Shown here: piece after piece, positions 1 through 13,100 of the stretch
Numbering within the stretch: the first letter of the stretch is position 1
Layout of the letters: each line of letters begins with the position of its first letter
Assembly: GCA_963978545.1 (NCBI GenBank)
Contig: OZ021730.1
Location: 3,636,201-3,700,200, forward strand
Direction of reading: 5' to 3'
Length of the DNA: 64,000 nucleotides
Source of the DNA: Linyphia triangularis
Lineage: Eukaryota; Arthropoda; Arachnida; Araneae; Linyphiidae
Position numbers and translations under genes: made by a program
The notes under the pieces: model-generated
Database searches by the model: none
What the model was told of the DNA's origin: nothing
What the model saw: only the letters and a program-made list of their open reading frames with translations

Positions 1-139
1 TAAATAAAAGTGGTCTTTAGTGAATGACCTTCAAATTTAATATAATGCATTCTTATCGACAAATGAATTTATATGCCAAAGTGCAGTGAAGTCAGATGAC
101 TGCAAATTGGTTTATTAGTATCTCAAAGATAGAAGCGTG

Positions 140-360
140 TGTAAAAGAGGCCTTTTAGTGACAGACCCAAAAGTTGATAGAATGCATTGTCATTGACATC
201 CAATCTATCTGCCAAGTTGTAAATCAATTGGATGACGGCAAACAGGAAAATTATCCATCTGCAAATTTGCACGCAACACACAAACAAAATCGAAGTTATA
301 AAGGATTAAAAAATAACCACACCATCAAAAATATCGAAGTCTTTTACAAAATAATACTAA
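140..360 (+). repeat. Dispersed repeat G, copy 1
   Basis: Recurrent block with the order TTAGTGACAG, GATAGAATGCATTGTCATTG, ATCTGCCAAGT, ATTGGATGACGGCAA, ACAAACAAAATC. Related copies stand at 11222-11410, 11461-11660, 28265-28432, 28960-29146 and 42893-43395. No coding potential or clear termini; the class is unknown. The small frame 174-368 is an artefact of the repeat. Confidence 0.6.
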
Positions 361-492
361 AAAAATGACGTTTAAAATGAAATATTAAATTTAAACTTGC
401 TAACAAAACTAAAAAAATCTTCTCAAAAGGGCTATAATGAAACAAATAGCGTTAAAATTTCTAAGGTTATTTAAGTAACACTATAAGTTATA

Positions 493-1091
493 CAGGTTTC
501 CCACTCAAATCACAGAATGAAAATCAACAACTTTTAAGGACCTACATAATGTTTTAAAGGACCTTTGAAAATTTGTCTTCAGGCATCATGTCGATATATA
601 AATTTTTAATAAAGTATATTCTACAAAAAAAGTTACAAGTTGGCACATACATAATACAAATATGTCAGAGAATTCCAATACAATGCGGATAAGTGGCGTT
701 CACGCGGGGAGAGCAAGTCTGAGAGGTATTTTTATAATTTTTGATGGGCAAACAACATCCACAAAAATTAAGGACTTTTAAGGATCTATGCATTTTCAAG
801 GACTTTTAATGATCTCTATGCATTTTCAAGGACTTTCAAGGTCTTGAAAGCAAGTTAAAAAATATTAAGCACTTTTAATGACAGTGGGTTGATTGGTTGT
901 ATTCAGATTATCTGGCGGCGTCAGCAACACGAGGGCTATAATGTGCCCAAACATTCATCATTTGGTAAGCCAACATACATTTACAAACACCCATGACTTA
1001 CACGGGACTCAAACCCGCAACCTTGTGATCTAGAAGCTAGCACGCTAACCACTATACCGTTTGGTCGGCTTTAATGACAGTGGGAACCCTA
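493..1091 (+). mobile_element. MITE family A copy, split by a SINE
   Basis: It begins CAGGTTTCCCAC and ends GTGGGAACCCTA: imperfect terminal inverted repeats of the CAGGGTTCCCAC family. It is flanked by perfect 5-bp duplications TTATA at 488-492 and 1092-1096. A SINE sits inside at 889-1069. The interior is made of the words AAGGACTTTTAAGGACC and TTTTCAAGG. Non-coding; the TIR start CAGGG plus a 5-bp TSD suggests a hAT5-like or unknown DNA transposon superfamily. Confidence 0.85.
889..1069 (-). mobile_element. tRNA-derived SINE, copy 1
   Basis: On the minus strand a tRNA-like head begins GCCGACCAAACGG, with box A-like TATAGTGGTTAGCG and box B GGTTGCGGGTTTGAGTCC, then a tail shared by all copies (AGATAATCTG...CAACCAAC end). 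The 15-bp target duplication TTTAATGACAGTGGG is at 874-888 and 1070-1084. It is inserted in MITE family A. Confidence 0.9.
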
Positions 1092-2138
1092 TTATAGGTT
1101 ACTAAAATTGAGTATTCAATAATAATATCTTTCTGGCATACACAGTTTTAGAAAGAGCCAAAGAAATTTAAATAACTTTGTACAATGTAGGGGGTCTTAT
1201 AAGTTTTGCATTTATTATGTTTAGCATGATCAGTTTTCCTTGATTTCTCAAAGCTAGTTACATGTGACTTATGGAATGTTTCAAATAGCTGGTTCAGTTG
1301 CAAATCCCTCATGCATTTCAAAGATATAAGCAAAAAAGTAACATTATTTAGAATGATGAAATCAGGAACAGAATCACTATGCTTATTGTCATATAGTTGG
1401 TTTTGTTTCAGATTATTCCAGAAAGCAGTGGCAACGACCACTAAGACAACCAGGAGGCATGTTCAGGAGTTGTTTCTATAACCAACTTGATAGGAATATG
1501 AATCTTTTGAATGATTTATTGTCTTATGTTTATTTATAGTTTATATTTATAATAAGTGCTCAATTTCCAGAGGTTTAAATACAGTTTTTTTTCATGGTTA
1601 AGCATTCATTTCTGCGATACTTTCCAGTATGAATCCATGGGTGAATGTTATTTATTTATGGTTTTTAAAGGAACAAGTATTACCTGAATCTGCATTATAA
1701 GTGAATATCATAAAGTCTGCGTGAAATTTAAAAAAAAAAAAGGCTCGAGAGAAACTCTATAACATTCTCAATTTTCAAAATGAAGCATTTCAAATTGTCT
1801 TCGAGGAACTTCTCACTACCACTTTGTCCGACAACAACTCAATCTGATTTTTATACGTCACTCATTGTTTAAAAAAATCAAAGAGGCTAGGATATCTAGG
1901 GGTATTGACACTAGGATCAGATGAATAGGACATAGAAGTTTGGGAGTTGTGTTTGAAGAAGACCGACCTGAAATGATTTGATGAATGTCCAGAGCAGTGT
2001 GCGAATGCCCTCCCCTCTGCTGAGTAATTTCACCAATCGCATTACTCGGAAGAGGCGGAAGAAATTGATGCTGATGATCCCCGAGTTCGGCTGAAAGAAA
2101 AAGGAATTATTACCAAGAATGAAATATTCCGTAATAAT

Positions 2139-3005
2139 GACTTATGACTTGTGAATGGGGGCGACTCTATCGAGTACCAGCACCGCGACTGAAGTCTATT
2201 GTACTGAAACCCCCTATTTGATCTAAAGAAGACCGGTTGCTGAAATAAATTTCAGTATAGACCTGATTGGAACATTTGACAATTCCCAGGAGTCGATACA
2301 ATGGTATCCCAGATGTTCAAATCTTTGGGCAGAGTAGTAGTCACAATTGCATAACACATGTGTAGAGCTCTCCTCTGTCATACGACAGCCTCTGCATAGT
2401 GGGTCATCTATAACACCTATCAGATTAAGATGTCTATTTAAGGTGCAGTGTCCAGTTAAAAGGCCTACAGCAACCTTGATCTCTTTTCTGCTCAATTTTA
2501 CTAGCTCCCTCGATCTATTCCAGGGTGACTGTTGATTGAGCTCTTTGGCTTGTCTTTGATCTTTAGATTCAAGCCATGCTTAATAGGATTCAGTCAATAA
2601 AAAGCTTTTGATAGTTTTCCTGACCGCATTGTGGGGCAGACCCAAAACAGGTTCTGGACCAACAAAGGATAATTCAGATCCTTGTTTAGCTAGTTGGTCT
2701 GCCATTTCATTACCTTCAATGTCACAGTGACCAGGGACCCAGAGAAGAGTAACCTTGTTACCCTCAGCTAGGTTTACAAGTGCATTGTGGCATTCCCACA
2801 CTGCTTTAGAGGTAAAGCAGCGACTCTTTAAAGCCATTAGTGTAGCCTGGCTGTCAGAGAAAATCTTTATGACCCTCTTAACAACCCCCCTATCTAGGCA
2901 ATTGTAGGCACATGCCGTAATTGCAAGAACCTCAGCCTGAAATACAGTAGCCAACTTGCCCAGAGAGAAAGATAGCTTTATTTTTCTGTTAGGACAGAAG
3001 ACACC
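2139..3005 (-). mobile_element. 5'-truncated non-LTR retrotransposon, RNase H region, copy 1
   Basis: Twelve-base duplications TTCCGTAATAAT at 2127-2138 and 3006-3017 delimit the insertion. On the minus strand it encodes the end of ORF2: RNase H with SLGKLATVFQAEVLAIT (catalytic Glu), IFSDSQATLMALKSR (Asp), [19 protein letters not shown] (His/Asp), then a C-terminal Cys/His cluster CRGCRMTEESSTHVLCNCDY. The RNase H plus terminal CCHC layout is that of I/Jockey-group LINEs. One in-frame stop (TAA at 2580-2582) replaces the CAA present in copy 2. The 3' tail carries repeated AAGTCAT. Non-functional. Confidence 0.92.
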
Positions 3006-3158
3006 TTCCGTAATAATAAAACAAAGAGTCTGTCTGTCCCACGATAAAAAGTTACTTGTAGCAGGTATAGAGCTCTGAAATTTTCAACACAAGTGGTTTT
3101 GACCTTCTAATCAGACTTTTGACAAATGGACTTAAAATTTTAATTAGTCTTTTTTTTT

Positions 3159-3860
3159 ACTTCCAATTACCCATATGTTTACAAAAGGTAATGAAAGTAT
3201 AATGTTCGGTCAAAAAAAATTTAATTTTGGAACATCCTGATTTAAAAAAAGTAATCTAGAAAAAAATGTCAGTCAGTGCGTATGTGTGTGCATGGACAGC
3301 ATAACTCCTGAACAAATTGACCTACGATATTCAAATTTGGGGTGCAGGTTGGTGATGGTCCAAGGATTTACCATTAAGGATTTCATCAAAATCCCACATG
3401 CGCATAAGATAGCTGCTATTGAAAAAATCAAGTTTTTTAGTAATTGCTAAAAACGGCTCAAACGATTTTGTTCAAAATTGATACGGTAATGCCTTTGAAG
3501 GTGTTCTAAACATTCCCACCTACAAAATTTTGCATTTCATGCACAAGCAAGGACAATGTAATGTCTATCAAATAAAACCACTATTTTGATCCCCCCCCCC
3601 CTTTTTTTTTTGCTTTGTACAAATTATTGCCAAAAATATTGCCAAGTTTTTTAGTAATTGCTAAAAACGGCTCAAACGATTTTGTTCAAAATTGATATGG
3701 TAATGCCTTTGAAGGTGTTCTAAACATTCCCACCTACAAAATTTTGCATTTCATGCACAAGCAAGGACAATGTAATGTCTATCAAATAAAACCACTATTT
3801 TGACCCCCCCCCCCCTTTTTTTGCTTATGTACAAATTATTGTCAGAAATAACGCCAAAAT
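3159..3860. repeat. Dispersed repeat C, copy 1, with internal ~214-bp duplication
   Basis: It starts with a degenerate hairpin ATTACCCATATGTTTACAAAAGGTAAT, then GAAAGTATAATGTTCGGTC. The segment from 3431 recurs at 3645 (AGTTTTTTAGTAATTGC...), each copy ending in a C-run and T-run. Other family copies are at 36058-36420 and 57991-58600. No ORF; unclassified. Confidence 0.65.
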
Positions 3861-4060
3861 TGGCCATTTTTATTTAAATGAGTGAAAATAAGAAAATGTT
3901 TGTAACATCATGCCAAATTTTACTGCAGTAACTAATATTATTTAGTGTAAATGAAAGTTGTGCAATTTTTGTCTTATTTCCTCTGTATGTTCAAGAACAA
4001 CATCAGTAAAGAATAAAAGAATAGAAAGTTGAAAACCATTGACTTAAGCATAATACATAC

Positions 4061-4144
4061 ATTCACTTCTCCATAGATGATGTCAATGAAGCTGCCCAAA
4101 ACGATGATGAAGTCAAACACATTCCATGCATCCCCAAAGTAATT
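4061..4144 (-). CDS. Ca-alpha1D: Cav1 exon 22: IVS2-S3 loop and IVS3 (last exon in window)
   Basis: 84 bp, 28 codons in phase 0, acceptor TTCATACAG, donor GTATGT. It encodes [20 protein letters not shown] then [22 protein letters not shown] is the IVS3 helix. The equivalent vertebrate position has alternative exons 31/32, but no second copy was seen in this window. IVS4 and everything downstream must lie left of position 1. Confidence 0.95.
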
Positions 4145-7100
4145 CTGTATGAAATGTAGAGCAATTAGTACAACACACATACAGGGTATCCAATATATGA
4201 CTAACTCATATTGAACTTAAATAATAAAAACACGATTTTGTGGTAAAAACTAATTGGCAGACCCTCTGTATTTTTCTAAATTTACTGTTTTTCTTGTACC
4301 ATGGTTCCTACACTTGAAGGAGAAAAAAATTCAAGGACTTTTCAAGCACTTTTCTAATCATGGGTTACGGATGTATACTAAAAATATCCAAATTTTTTTT
4401 AATAGAATGCTCAAATCGACTAGATATAAAAAATTTTATTGTTACACAATCCAAAAAATTAAAATTTTTTCCCAAAAAATTTAAATCTACAAGTAATAAG
4501 TAAATCCATACAGAGTAAACTAGTTTTCAGATACCATGTGCCTTGATATAAAAAAAAATGTATTGTTACACAATCAGAAAACTTCCAATTTTTTCAAAAA
4601 AAATTTAAATCTACAAGTAATAAGTAAATCCATACAGAGTAAACTAGTTTTCAGATACCATGTGCCTTGATATAAAAAAAAAAAAAGTAATGTTACACAA
4701 TCAGAAAACTTCCAATTTTTTCCCAAAAAATTTAAATCTACAAGTAATAAGTAAATCCATACAGAGTAAACTAGTTTTCAGATACCATGTGCCTTGATAT
4801 AAAAAAAAATGTATTGTTACACAATCAGAAAACTTCCAATTTTTTCCCAAAAAATTTAAATCTACAAGTAATAAGTAAATCCATACAGAGTAAACTAGTT
4901 TTCAGATACCATGTGCCTTGATATAAAAAAAAAATGTATTGTTACACAATCAGAAAACTTCCAATTTTTTCCCAAAAAATTTAAATCTACAAGTAATAAG
5001 TAAATCCATACAGAGTAAACTAGTTTTCAGATACCATGTGCCTTGATATAAAAAAAAAAAAGTAATGTTACACAATCAGAAAACTTCCAATTTTTTCCCA
5101 AAAAATTTAAATCTACAAGTAATAAGTAAATCCATACAGAGTAAACTAGTTTTCAGATACCATGTGCCTTGATATAAAAAAAAATGTATTGTTACACAAT
5201 CAGAAAACTTCCAATTTTTTCCCAAAAAATTTAAATCTACAAGTAATAAGTAAATCCATACAGAGTAAACTAGTTTTCAGATACCATGTGCCTTGATATA
5301 AAAAAAAATGTATTGTTACACAATCAGAAAACTTCCAATTTTTTCCCAAAAAATTTAAATCTACAAGTAATAAGTAAATCCATACAGAGTAAACTAGTTT
5401 TCAGATACCATGTGCCTTGATATAAAAAAAAATGTATTGTTACACAATCAGAAAACTTCCAATTTTTTCCCAAAAAATTTAAATCTACAAGTAATAAGTA
5501 AATCCATACAGAGTAAACTAGTTTTCAGATACCATGTGCCTTGATATAAAAAAAAATGTATTGTTACACAATCAGAAAACTTCCAATTTTTTCACAAAAA
5601 ATTTAAATCTACAAGTAATAAGTAAATCCATACAGAGTAAACTAGTTTTCAGATACCATGTGCCTTGATATAAAAAAAAATGTATTGTTACACAATCAGA
5701 AAACTTCCAATTTTTTCCCAAAAAATTTAAATCTACAAGTAATAAGTAAATCCATACAGAGTAAACTAGTTTTCAGATACCATGTGCCTTGATATAAAAA
5801 AAAAAAAGTAATGTTACACAATCAGAAAACTTCCAATTTTTTCCCAAAAAATTTAAATCTACAAGTAATAAGTAAATCCATACAGAGTAAACTAGTTTTC
5901 AGATACCATGTGCCTTGATATAAAAAAAAAAAGTAACGTTACACAATCAGAAAACTTCCAATTTTTTCCCAAAAAATTTAAATCTACAAGTAATAAGTAA
6001 ATCCATACAGAGTAAACTAGTTTTCAGATACCATGTGCCTTGATATAAAAAAAAAAGTAATGTTACACAATCAGAAAACTTCCAATTTTTTCCCAAAAAA
6101 TTTAAATCTACAAGTAATAAGTAAATCCATACAGAGTAAACTAGTTTTCAGATACCATGTGCCTTGATATAAAAAAAAAAAAGTAATGTTACACAATCAG
6201 AAAACTTCCAATTTTTTCCCAAAAAATTTAAATCTACAAGTAATAAGTAAATCCATACAGAGTAAACTAGTTTTCAGATACCATGTGCCTTGATATAAAA
6301 AAAAAAAAGTAATGTTACACAATCAGAAAACTTCCAATTTTTTCCCAAAAAATTTAAATCTACAAGTAATAAGTAAATCCATACAGAGTAAACTAGTTTT
6401 CATATACCATGTGCCTTGATATAAAAAAAAAAGTAATGTTACACAATCAGAAAACTTCCAATTTTTTCCCAAAAAATTTAAATCTACAAGTAATAAGTAA
6501 ATCCATACAGAGTAAACTAGTTTTCAGATACCATGTGCCTTGATATAAAAAAAAATGTATTGTTACACAATCAGAAAACTTCCAATTTTTTCCCAAAAAA
6601 TTTAAATCTACAAGTAATAAGTAAATCCATACAGAGTAAACTAGTTTTCAGATACCATGTGCCTTGATATAAAAAAAAATGTATTGTTACACAATCAGAA
6701 AACTTCCAATTTTTTCCCAAAAAATTTAAATCTACAAGTAATAAGTAAATCCATACAGAGTAAACTAGTTTTCAGATACCATGTGCCTTGATATAAAAAA
6801 AAAAAAGTAATGTTACACAATCAGAAAACTTCCAATTTTTTCCCAAAAAATTTAAATCTACAAGTAATAAGTAAATCCATACAGAGTAAACTAGTTTTCA
6901 GATACCATGTGCCTTGATATAAAAAAAAAAGTAATGTTACACAATCAGAAAACTTCCAATTTTTTCCCAAAAAATTTAAATCTACAAGTAATAAGTAAAT
7001 CCATACAGAGTAAACTAGTTTTCAGATACCATGTGCCTTGATATAAAAAAAAAAAAGTAATGTTACACAATCAGAAAACTTCCAATTTTTTCCCAAAAAA

Positions 7101-10100
7101 TTTAAATCTACAAGTAATAAGTAAATCCATACAGAGTAAACTAGTTTTCAGATACCATGTGCCTTGATATAAAAAAAAAAGTAATGTTACACAATCAGAA
7201 AACTTCCAATTTTTTCCCAAAAAATTTAAATCTACAAGTAATAAGTAAATCCATACAGAGTAAACTAGTTTTCAGATACCATGTGCCTTGATATAAAAAA
7301 AAAAGTAATGTTACACAATCAGAAAACTTCCAATTTTTTCCCAAAAAATTTAAATCTACAAGTAATAAGTAAATCCATACAGAGTAAACTAGTTTTCAGA
7401 TACCATGTGCCTTGATATAAAAAAAAAAAAGTAATGTTACACAATCAGAAAACTTCCAATTTTTTCCCAAAAAATTTAAATCTACAAGTAATAAGTAAAC
7501 CAGTTTTCAGATATGTTGTGATGGTGCTGTGTTGTTCTTTCGTAGTAAGTGCCAACACCAAGCTGTAATCATCAAAGGGGGAAGTAAAATGGCTGGAGGA
7601 ATAGCGCAATCTTGTACGTTCAATAATCTTTTCCTGGTTGCTTAACAAAATTCAAAGGATGTTTGCTCATTTTTTACTACAATTTTTTACGTGGCTGCAT
7701 TTTTAGAAAATAAAATTCAAGCGCCTTAAACATATTTTTAAAAATTCAAGGCTTTTAAGAACTTGAAAATGGAAGACCTTTTCATGCACTTTTCAAGGTT
7801 TTTTAAAAACGTACAAACTCTGTGTACCAATGTAGTGAATGGTACTTTCCTATCTCCAATCAAATTCTTCACATTTCAAAATGCCACAGAGGTCAGTCAT
7901 TTATTGGACACCCTGAATCACTTTTAAATTATGAACCACTAATGAATGAGGTCAACGTATACATGTAAAGTAATTCTCAGAATTACAATTGTGATTTTAT
8001 TATTTTCTTTTGTCAAAGCATTCAATTTAGGAATGACCAAACTCGGAAGTTTTTTTGCGAAAAAATGACCAAGTACAGACACGAGGCCGATCAAGGTTGG
8101 TTCAATTTAACTTTTCTGAACAATTCCCTAGTATAGATTCAGCTGTCTTTTAAAAGTGTTGACAGTTAAACTGGTACAATTTACGATGCAGTCCGGCAGA
8201 TTGTTACACTTAACAATTACCCTACTGTAAAAATAATGCTTCCTATTCTTCAAGTTAAATTCAATTTAAATAGCTTATATGCATGACTTCTTGTCCAGTC
8301 CATTGTATATTGAACTCTAAACCCTTGAAATCCCCCTGTTTAATAAATTTAAACATTATATTAATACATTTAACTGGACACTTATTTTATTTCTAATTTG
8401 TAAATATCTTTTTATGAAAATAATTGAGGAAACTAGTTTGAGTAGTTTTTTTTTTTTTTTTAAAGAAAATAAAACTATATTCTAATTTGCATTTTAGACA
8501 TAATTTAATAAAATTTACTTTTTAAATTAAGTTATCAATAATTGTAACCAACAAGTATTTATAAGAAAAAGTAGTTAAGGTTATAAAATTACTACATTAC
8601 AATTACAATATTGCTCTTAATATTATACACCATTTATATACATAATTTAAAGTGGAGCAATTGTTCTCAAATGAAATAACATTCTCAGTATGAAATCAAC
8701 AGTAAAGGGTAAAATTGTGATTGAAGAAAATAGTGATATATTGAATGGTATTAAAATAATCAACAGCTTAAAACTTTAGATTTTAAGTAATGAATATTGT
8801 AACTCACTTTGAACTTAAAAGCCATTAGTTTGAAAAGGAATTCCAACGCAAACACAGCAGTGAAAACAATGTTCAAAATATCTAAGGCATCCGTGTAGGC
8901 CTTTGGCTGTTCGTAGAACTACAAAAGGAAACACAGATTAGCATTCAGAAGGCAAACATTATGCAATTTTTTTTTTTATTCAGTTTTAATAAAATAGTCA
9001 GCAACACAAACAGATTTTTTATATGCAGTGACAGTATTATGTGTACAATTGCAACTTATTTAAGTGATTTTGAGTTCATATTCATAGCATTCCATATCAT
9101 AGCGTTTGTAAACTACAGGGTTCCTGCAAAAATAAAATGTCATGAATCCATGAGTTTTCATGACTTTTCAAGACTGAAGTAAATAATTTTCCATGACTCA
9201 AGAAATGGCATAAAAAAATAACTTTCATTCTTTAATATTCCAGTGTTAAAAAAGCTAATCATTCTTTATAATAAGGAAATATTTGATGAAGGAATTAGCC
9301 AATAATAAATTAAATTATATCATCAAAAATCAATTTTTTTTATATCAACAATGCAAAACTGTAGCGCATGTTAAGAGAGAAAAAAAATCAAGATGTAAAC
9401 ATAAGCTTATCAAATCAGTTCTTATATTATGAATTTTTTTCACGAGACATTACACATGTGACGTCACAACTTTGGAGTTCAGAAATTTTATATTGACTAT
9501 AATTAACTGTGACCATTGTTCCTTTGTTTCTTTCAAAACATAAATGAAAGTTCGATGAGATGAATACTAATCATAGCGTATTTCCATGACAAAATTTCCC
9601 TAAAATCAAAATTCATGACTTTTCAAGACATTTCCATAAGTGCAAAAACCATGCTACTATGATAGAAATACCAATTCCATACTAAAGTTAGCTTCCTCCC
9701 CCACCCCTCAAAAAATAACCTTGATATAATACATTATTTTGAACAGCAAACCTATAAGGAAAGTTTTAGCTAGATTGGAAGGACAAATTAAAGCAGGGAT
9801 TTTAATTAGTCCTTCAATGACTTCGTATACCACAAACAAAATTGAAGTTAATACAAAGGATTAAAAGCATTAAAATGGCAGGTTCAATTTTATAAGCTTG
9901 CTTCAACTTTAACAGGAGAAAACTTCAGTCATTGAATATCGCCAAACCGTAAATGCTTGACTATGGCTTGGTAGTCATAAAGATTTTCTCTGACAGTCAA
10001 GCTATACTAAAGGCCTTAAAGAGTCACTGCTTTACCTCTAAAGCAGTGTGGGAATGCCACAATGCACTTAAAGACCTGGCTGAGGGAAACAAGGTGTCTC

Positions 10101-13100
10101 TTCTCTGGGTCCCTGGTCATTGTGATATTGAAGGTAATGAAATGGCAGACCAATTAGCTAAACAAAGATCTGAATTATCCTTTGTCGGTCCAGAACCTGT
10201 TTTGGGTCTGCCCCACAGTGCAGTCAGAAAAACTATCAAAAGCTTTTTATTGACTGAATCCTATCAAGCACGGCTTGAATCTAAAGATCAGAGACAAGTC
10301 AAAGAGCTCAATCAACAGTCACCCTGGACTAGATCGAGGGAGCTATTAAAATTGAGCAGAAGAGAAATAAAGGTTGCTGTAGGCCTTTTAACTGGTCACT
10401 GCACCTTAAATAGACATTTTAATTTGTTAGATGTTGTAGATGACCCATTATGCAGGGGCTGTCGTATGACAAAGGAGAGCTCTACACATGTTGTATGCAA
10501 ATGTGACTACTATTCTGCCCAAAGATTTGAACATCTGGGATACCATTGTATCGACCCCTGGGAACTGTCAAATGTTCCAATCAGGTCTATACTGAAATTT
10601 ATTTCAGCAACCGGTCTTCTTTAGATCAATTGGGGGGTTTCAGTACAATAGACTTCAGTCGCGGTGCTGGTACTCGATAGAGTCACCCCCATTTATAAGT
10701 CATGGTTTGGTACCTTGATCCGATACACATAGGGTGGCCACAAAATTCAGGAAAAAAAGTTCACTGACAATCTCCTGATTTCCCTAATACAGTTCTATAG
10801 AATTCCTTGATTTTACGGCAAACTTTTTTTCAAATTTCCCTAACCTTTCCAGATGTGTCAATACATTGATCAAATAGAACATGTATGCTAAAGGAGATAA
10901 TATGCCTATTTTTAAAAAATAGTTTTAGCGGTAATTATTCCGTAACATTAAACTTCTAATGATTACCACTACAATTCTCCAGGTAAATGGATCCAAAATA
11001 CAGATCAGTGGGCAACGCACTTTTAATTTAGTAAAAAAATTTCCAGATTTTTCTGAAATTTTAAAAAATCGCTCGACATTTTCCCGATTTTTTCCAGAAT
11101 TAGAAAGCTCCCTGACATTTCCCCGATTACCAGGTTCTTTGGCCACTCTGTAAACATAATAGAAACTTGTATTTAAGCAACTTTTCATTGACACTCCCTC
11201 CCCAAAACTTCAGAGATCTTAATTAACCCCCTTGCTATTATCCAATTGAGCGGAAATTTGGCAAATAGACTAATTGTCATTGATGATGCATTCTATGGAG
11301 TCTATCAACCAAATTACAGCACAATTGGATGACAGCAAGTGGGTTAATCAGCCTTCGGAAGATTCTACCCGTCACAAGCAAACAAAATCAAAGTTAATGA
11401 AAAGGATTTAAAAACTTGAGTTAATAACAATATAAGAGGGGTTAAAAATCAAAGAAAAGCGTAAACCCACTTGCTATTATCCAACTTAGCTGAAATTTAA
11501 CAGACTCGTTGTCATTGACGATGAATTCTAATGAAACTATCTGCCAAATTTCAGCTCAATTGGGCGATAGCAAGTGTGTTAATCTGCCCTCCGAAGATTT
11601 TACCCGTCACAAGCAAACAAAATCAAAGTGAATTTAAAGGATTTAAAATCTTAAGCTTAAACTTACCCAATAAAGAAGACTTTGAAATAGCTAAAAATAA
11701 TGACATTTTATCCTGATATCTTTAATTTTACAGATCTTTTGGAAAATTATTTTTATGATTTTTAAAAAATACTAAATGGAAACACAATTACAATTTATTA
11801 GCACAAAAAAAAAAAAAAAAAAGTTTATTGGCAAATTTTCTTACCAGTGGGTTCATTACAACAATACAAAGGAGGTTAAAAATAAAAAAAAAGGATTTTC
11901 CAATTCAAATGAGTAAGAGTATACAAGTATTAAATGCTTACCTTCATTGCTAACGTGAAAGTGTTGACCATAATGAGCACAAATATAGTGTATTCAAAGG
12001 GTTGCGATGTCACAAACCACCAGATTTTGTATTGAATCTTTGCTTTGGGAATGTAACGCCGAACGGGTTTGGCTTTCAGGGCAAACTCAATGCAATTCCT
12101 CTAGAACAGAAACAGATTCAGACACTCTCTCAAGTGGTATTGAAGAGGAAGTCCCAGTAAGGATCATTCCCTATACTCGCCATGTTACAATCTTCTAGCC
12201 CAGTGCATTTAGAAACTACTTTCTATAACCACCTTGACATTTAGCGAGTAGGTACGAAAAATATCACTTAATGAGATGACATAAATTAAAAACTCGAAAA
12301 TAACGCCTTATATATTTTATATTTAAAATCCTTGCGTCAATGCATATGCAGTGGCGCCACCTACAATAGTATTTTGCTTTTTTAATTTCCATTTATAATA
12401 GACTAGCTGAATACCCATGCGGGGCTACGAAATTTTACCATGTGCATCTTAGCAATCAAAACACATGTATTCTACACTTCAGACGTTTGCTCCCATTTCG
12501 ATCCCGACAAATTGATGTATCAAAATAGGAATTTTCCTTTGTTGAAATTTTTTCCAAAATTTATAATTATGAATATATTGGGAAGAGGGACATTCGAATA
12601 TCCCTCATTTGGAACGTTTAACCATTTTTCAACCCCTTAAAGTGGGTTAATCGAGATCAGAATAGCTTAATTTTTCTCGTTTTGCCTTTACTGACATTTG
12701 TATCAATTTTCAGAGTTGTGACCATACTGGAAGTGGGGCGTTCGAATATACTTCATTTGGAACGTTTAACCCCTTTTCGACCCCTTAAAGTGGGCTAATC
12801 GAGATTGGAATAGCTTACTTTTTCTACGTTTACCATTGTTGATATTTGTACCAATTTTCAGAGTTGTGAACATGTGAGAAGTGGGAGAATTAGTGATGAG
12901 TGAGTCAGTGAGTGAGGGCTTTGCCTTATATATATTGTTGCACACATTGTCTGTATATAGTGTAAATAGTTAAGTACTATTTTAAAACTCTATTGTAATT
13001 TATTTTAACTTATTTTATTTATCAGCAGCGATTATACAGGTTAGAAAAAGGAGAAGTTTCGAGATGTTTCTTTTCCGACAAATTGGCTGGAAATTTCGCG

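Noticed and set aside
1148..1441. Minus frame of 97 codons
   Set aside because: AT-rich, no homology recognised, no splice sites matching channel phase.
1..4060. IVS4 exon of the channel
   Set aside because: No R/K-every-third helix with splice sites found; must lie outside the window.
4420..7512. CRISPR-like regular repeats
   Set aside because: The unit is 125 bp with no unique spacers and the context is a eukaryotic intron; it is a satellite array.
4144..8808. Alternative IVS3 exon (as vertebrate exons 31/32)
   Set aside because: Scanned for a second FDF(I/L)IV-G-S-I-D-like helix with splice sites; none seen. The intron is mostly the satellite array.
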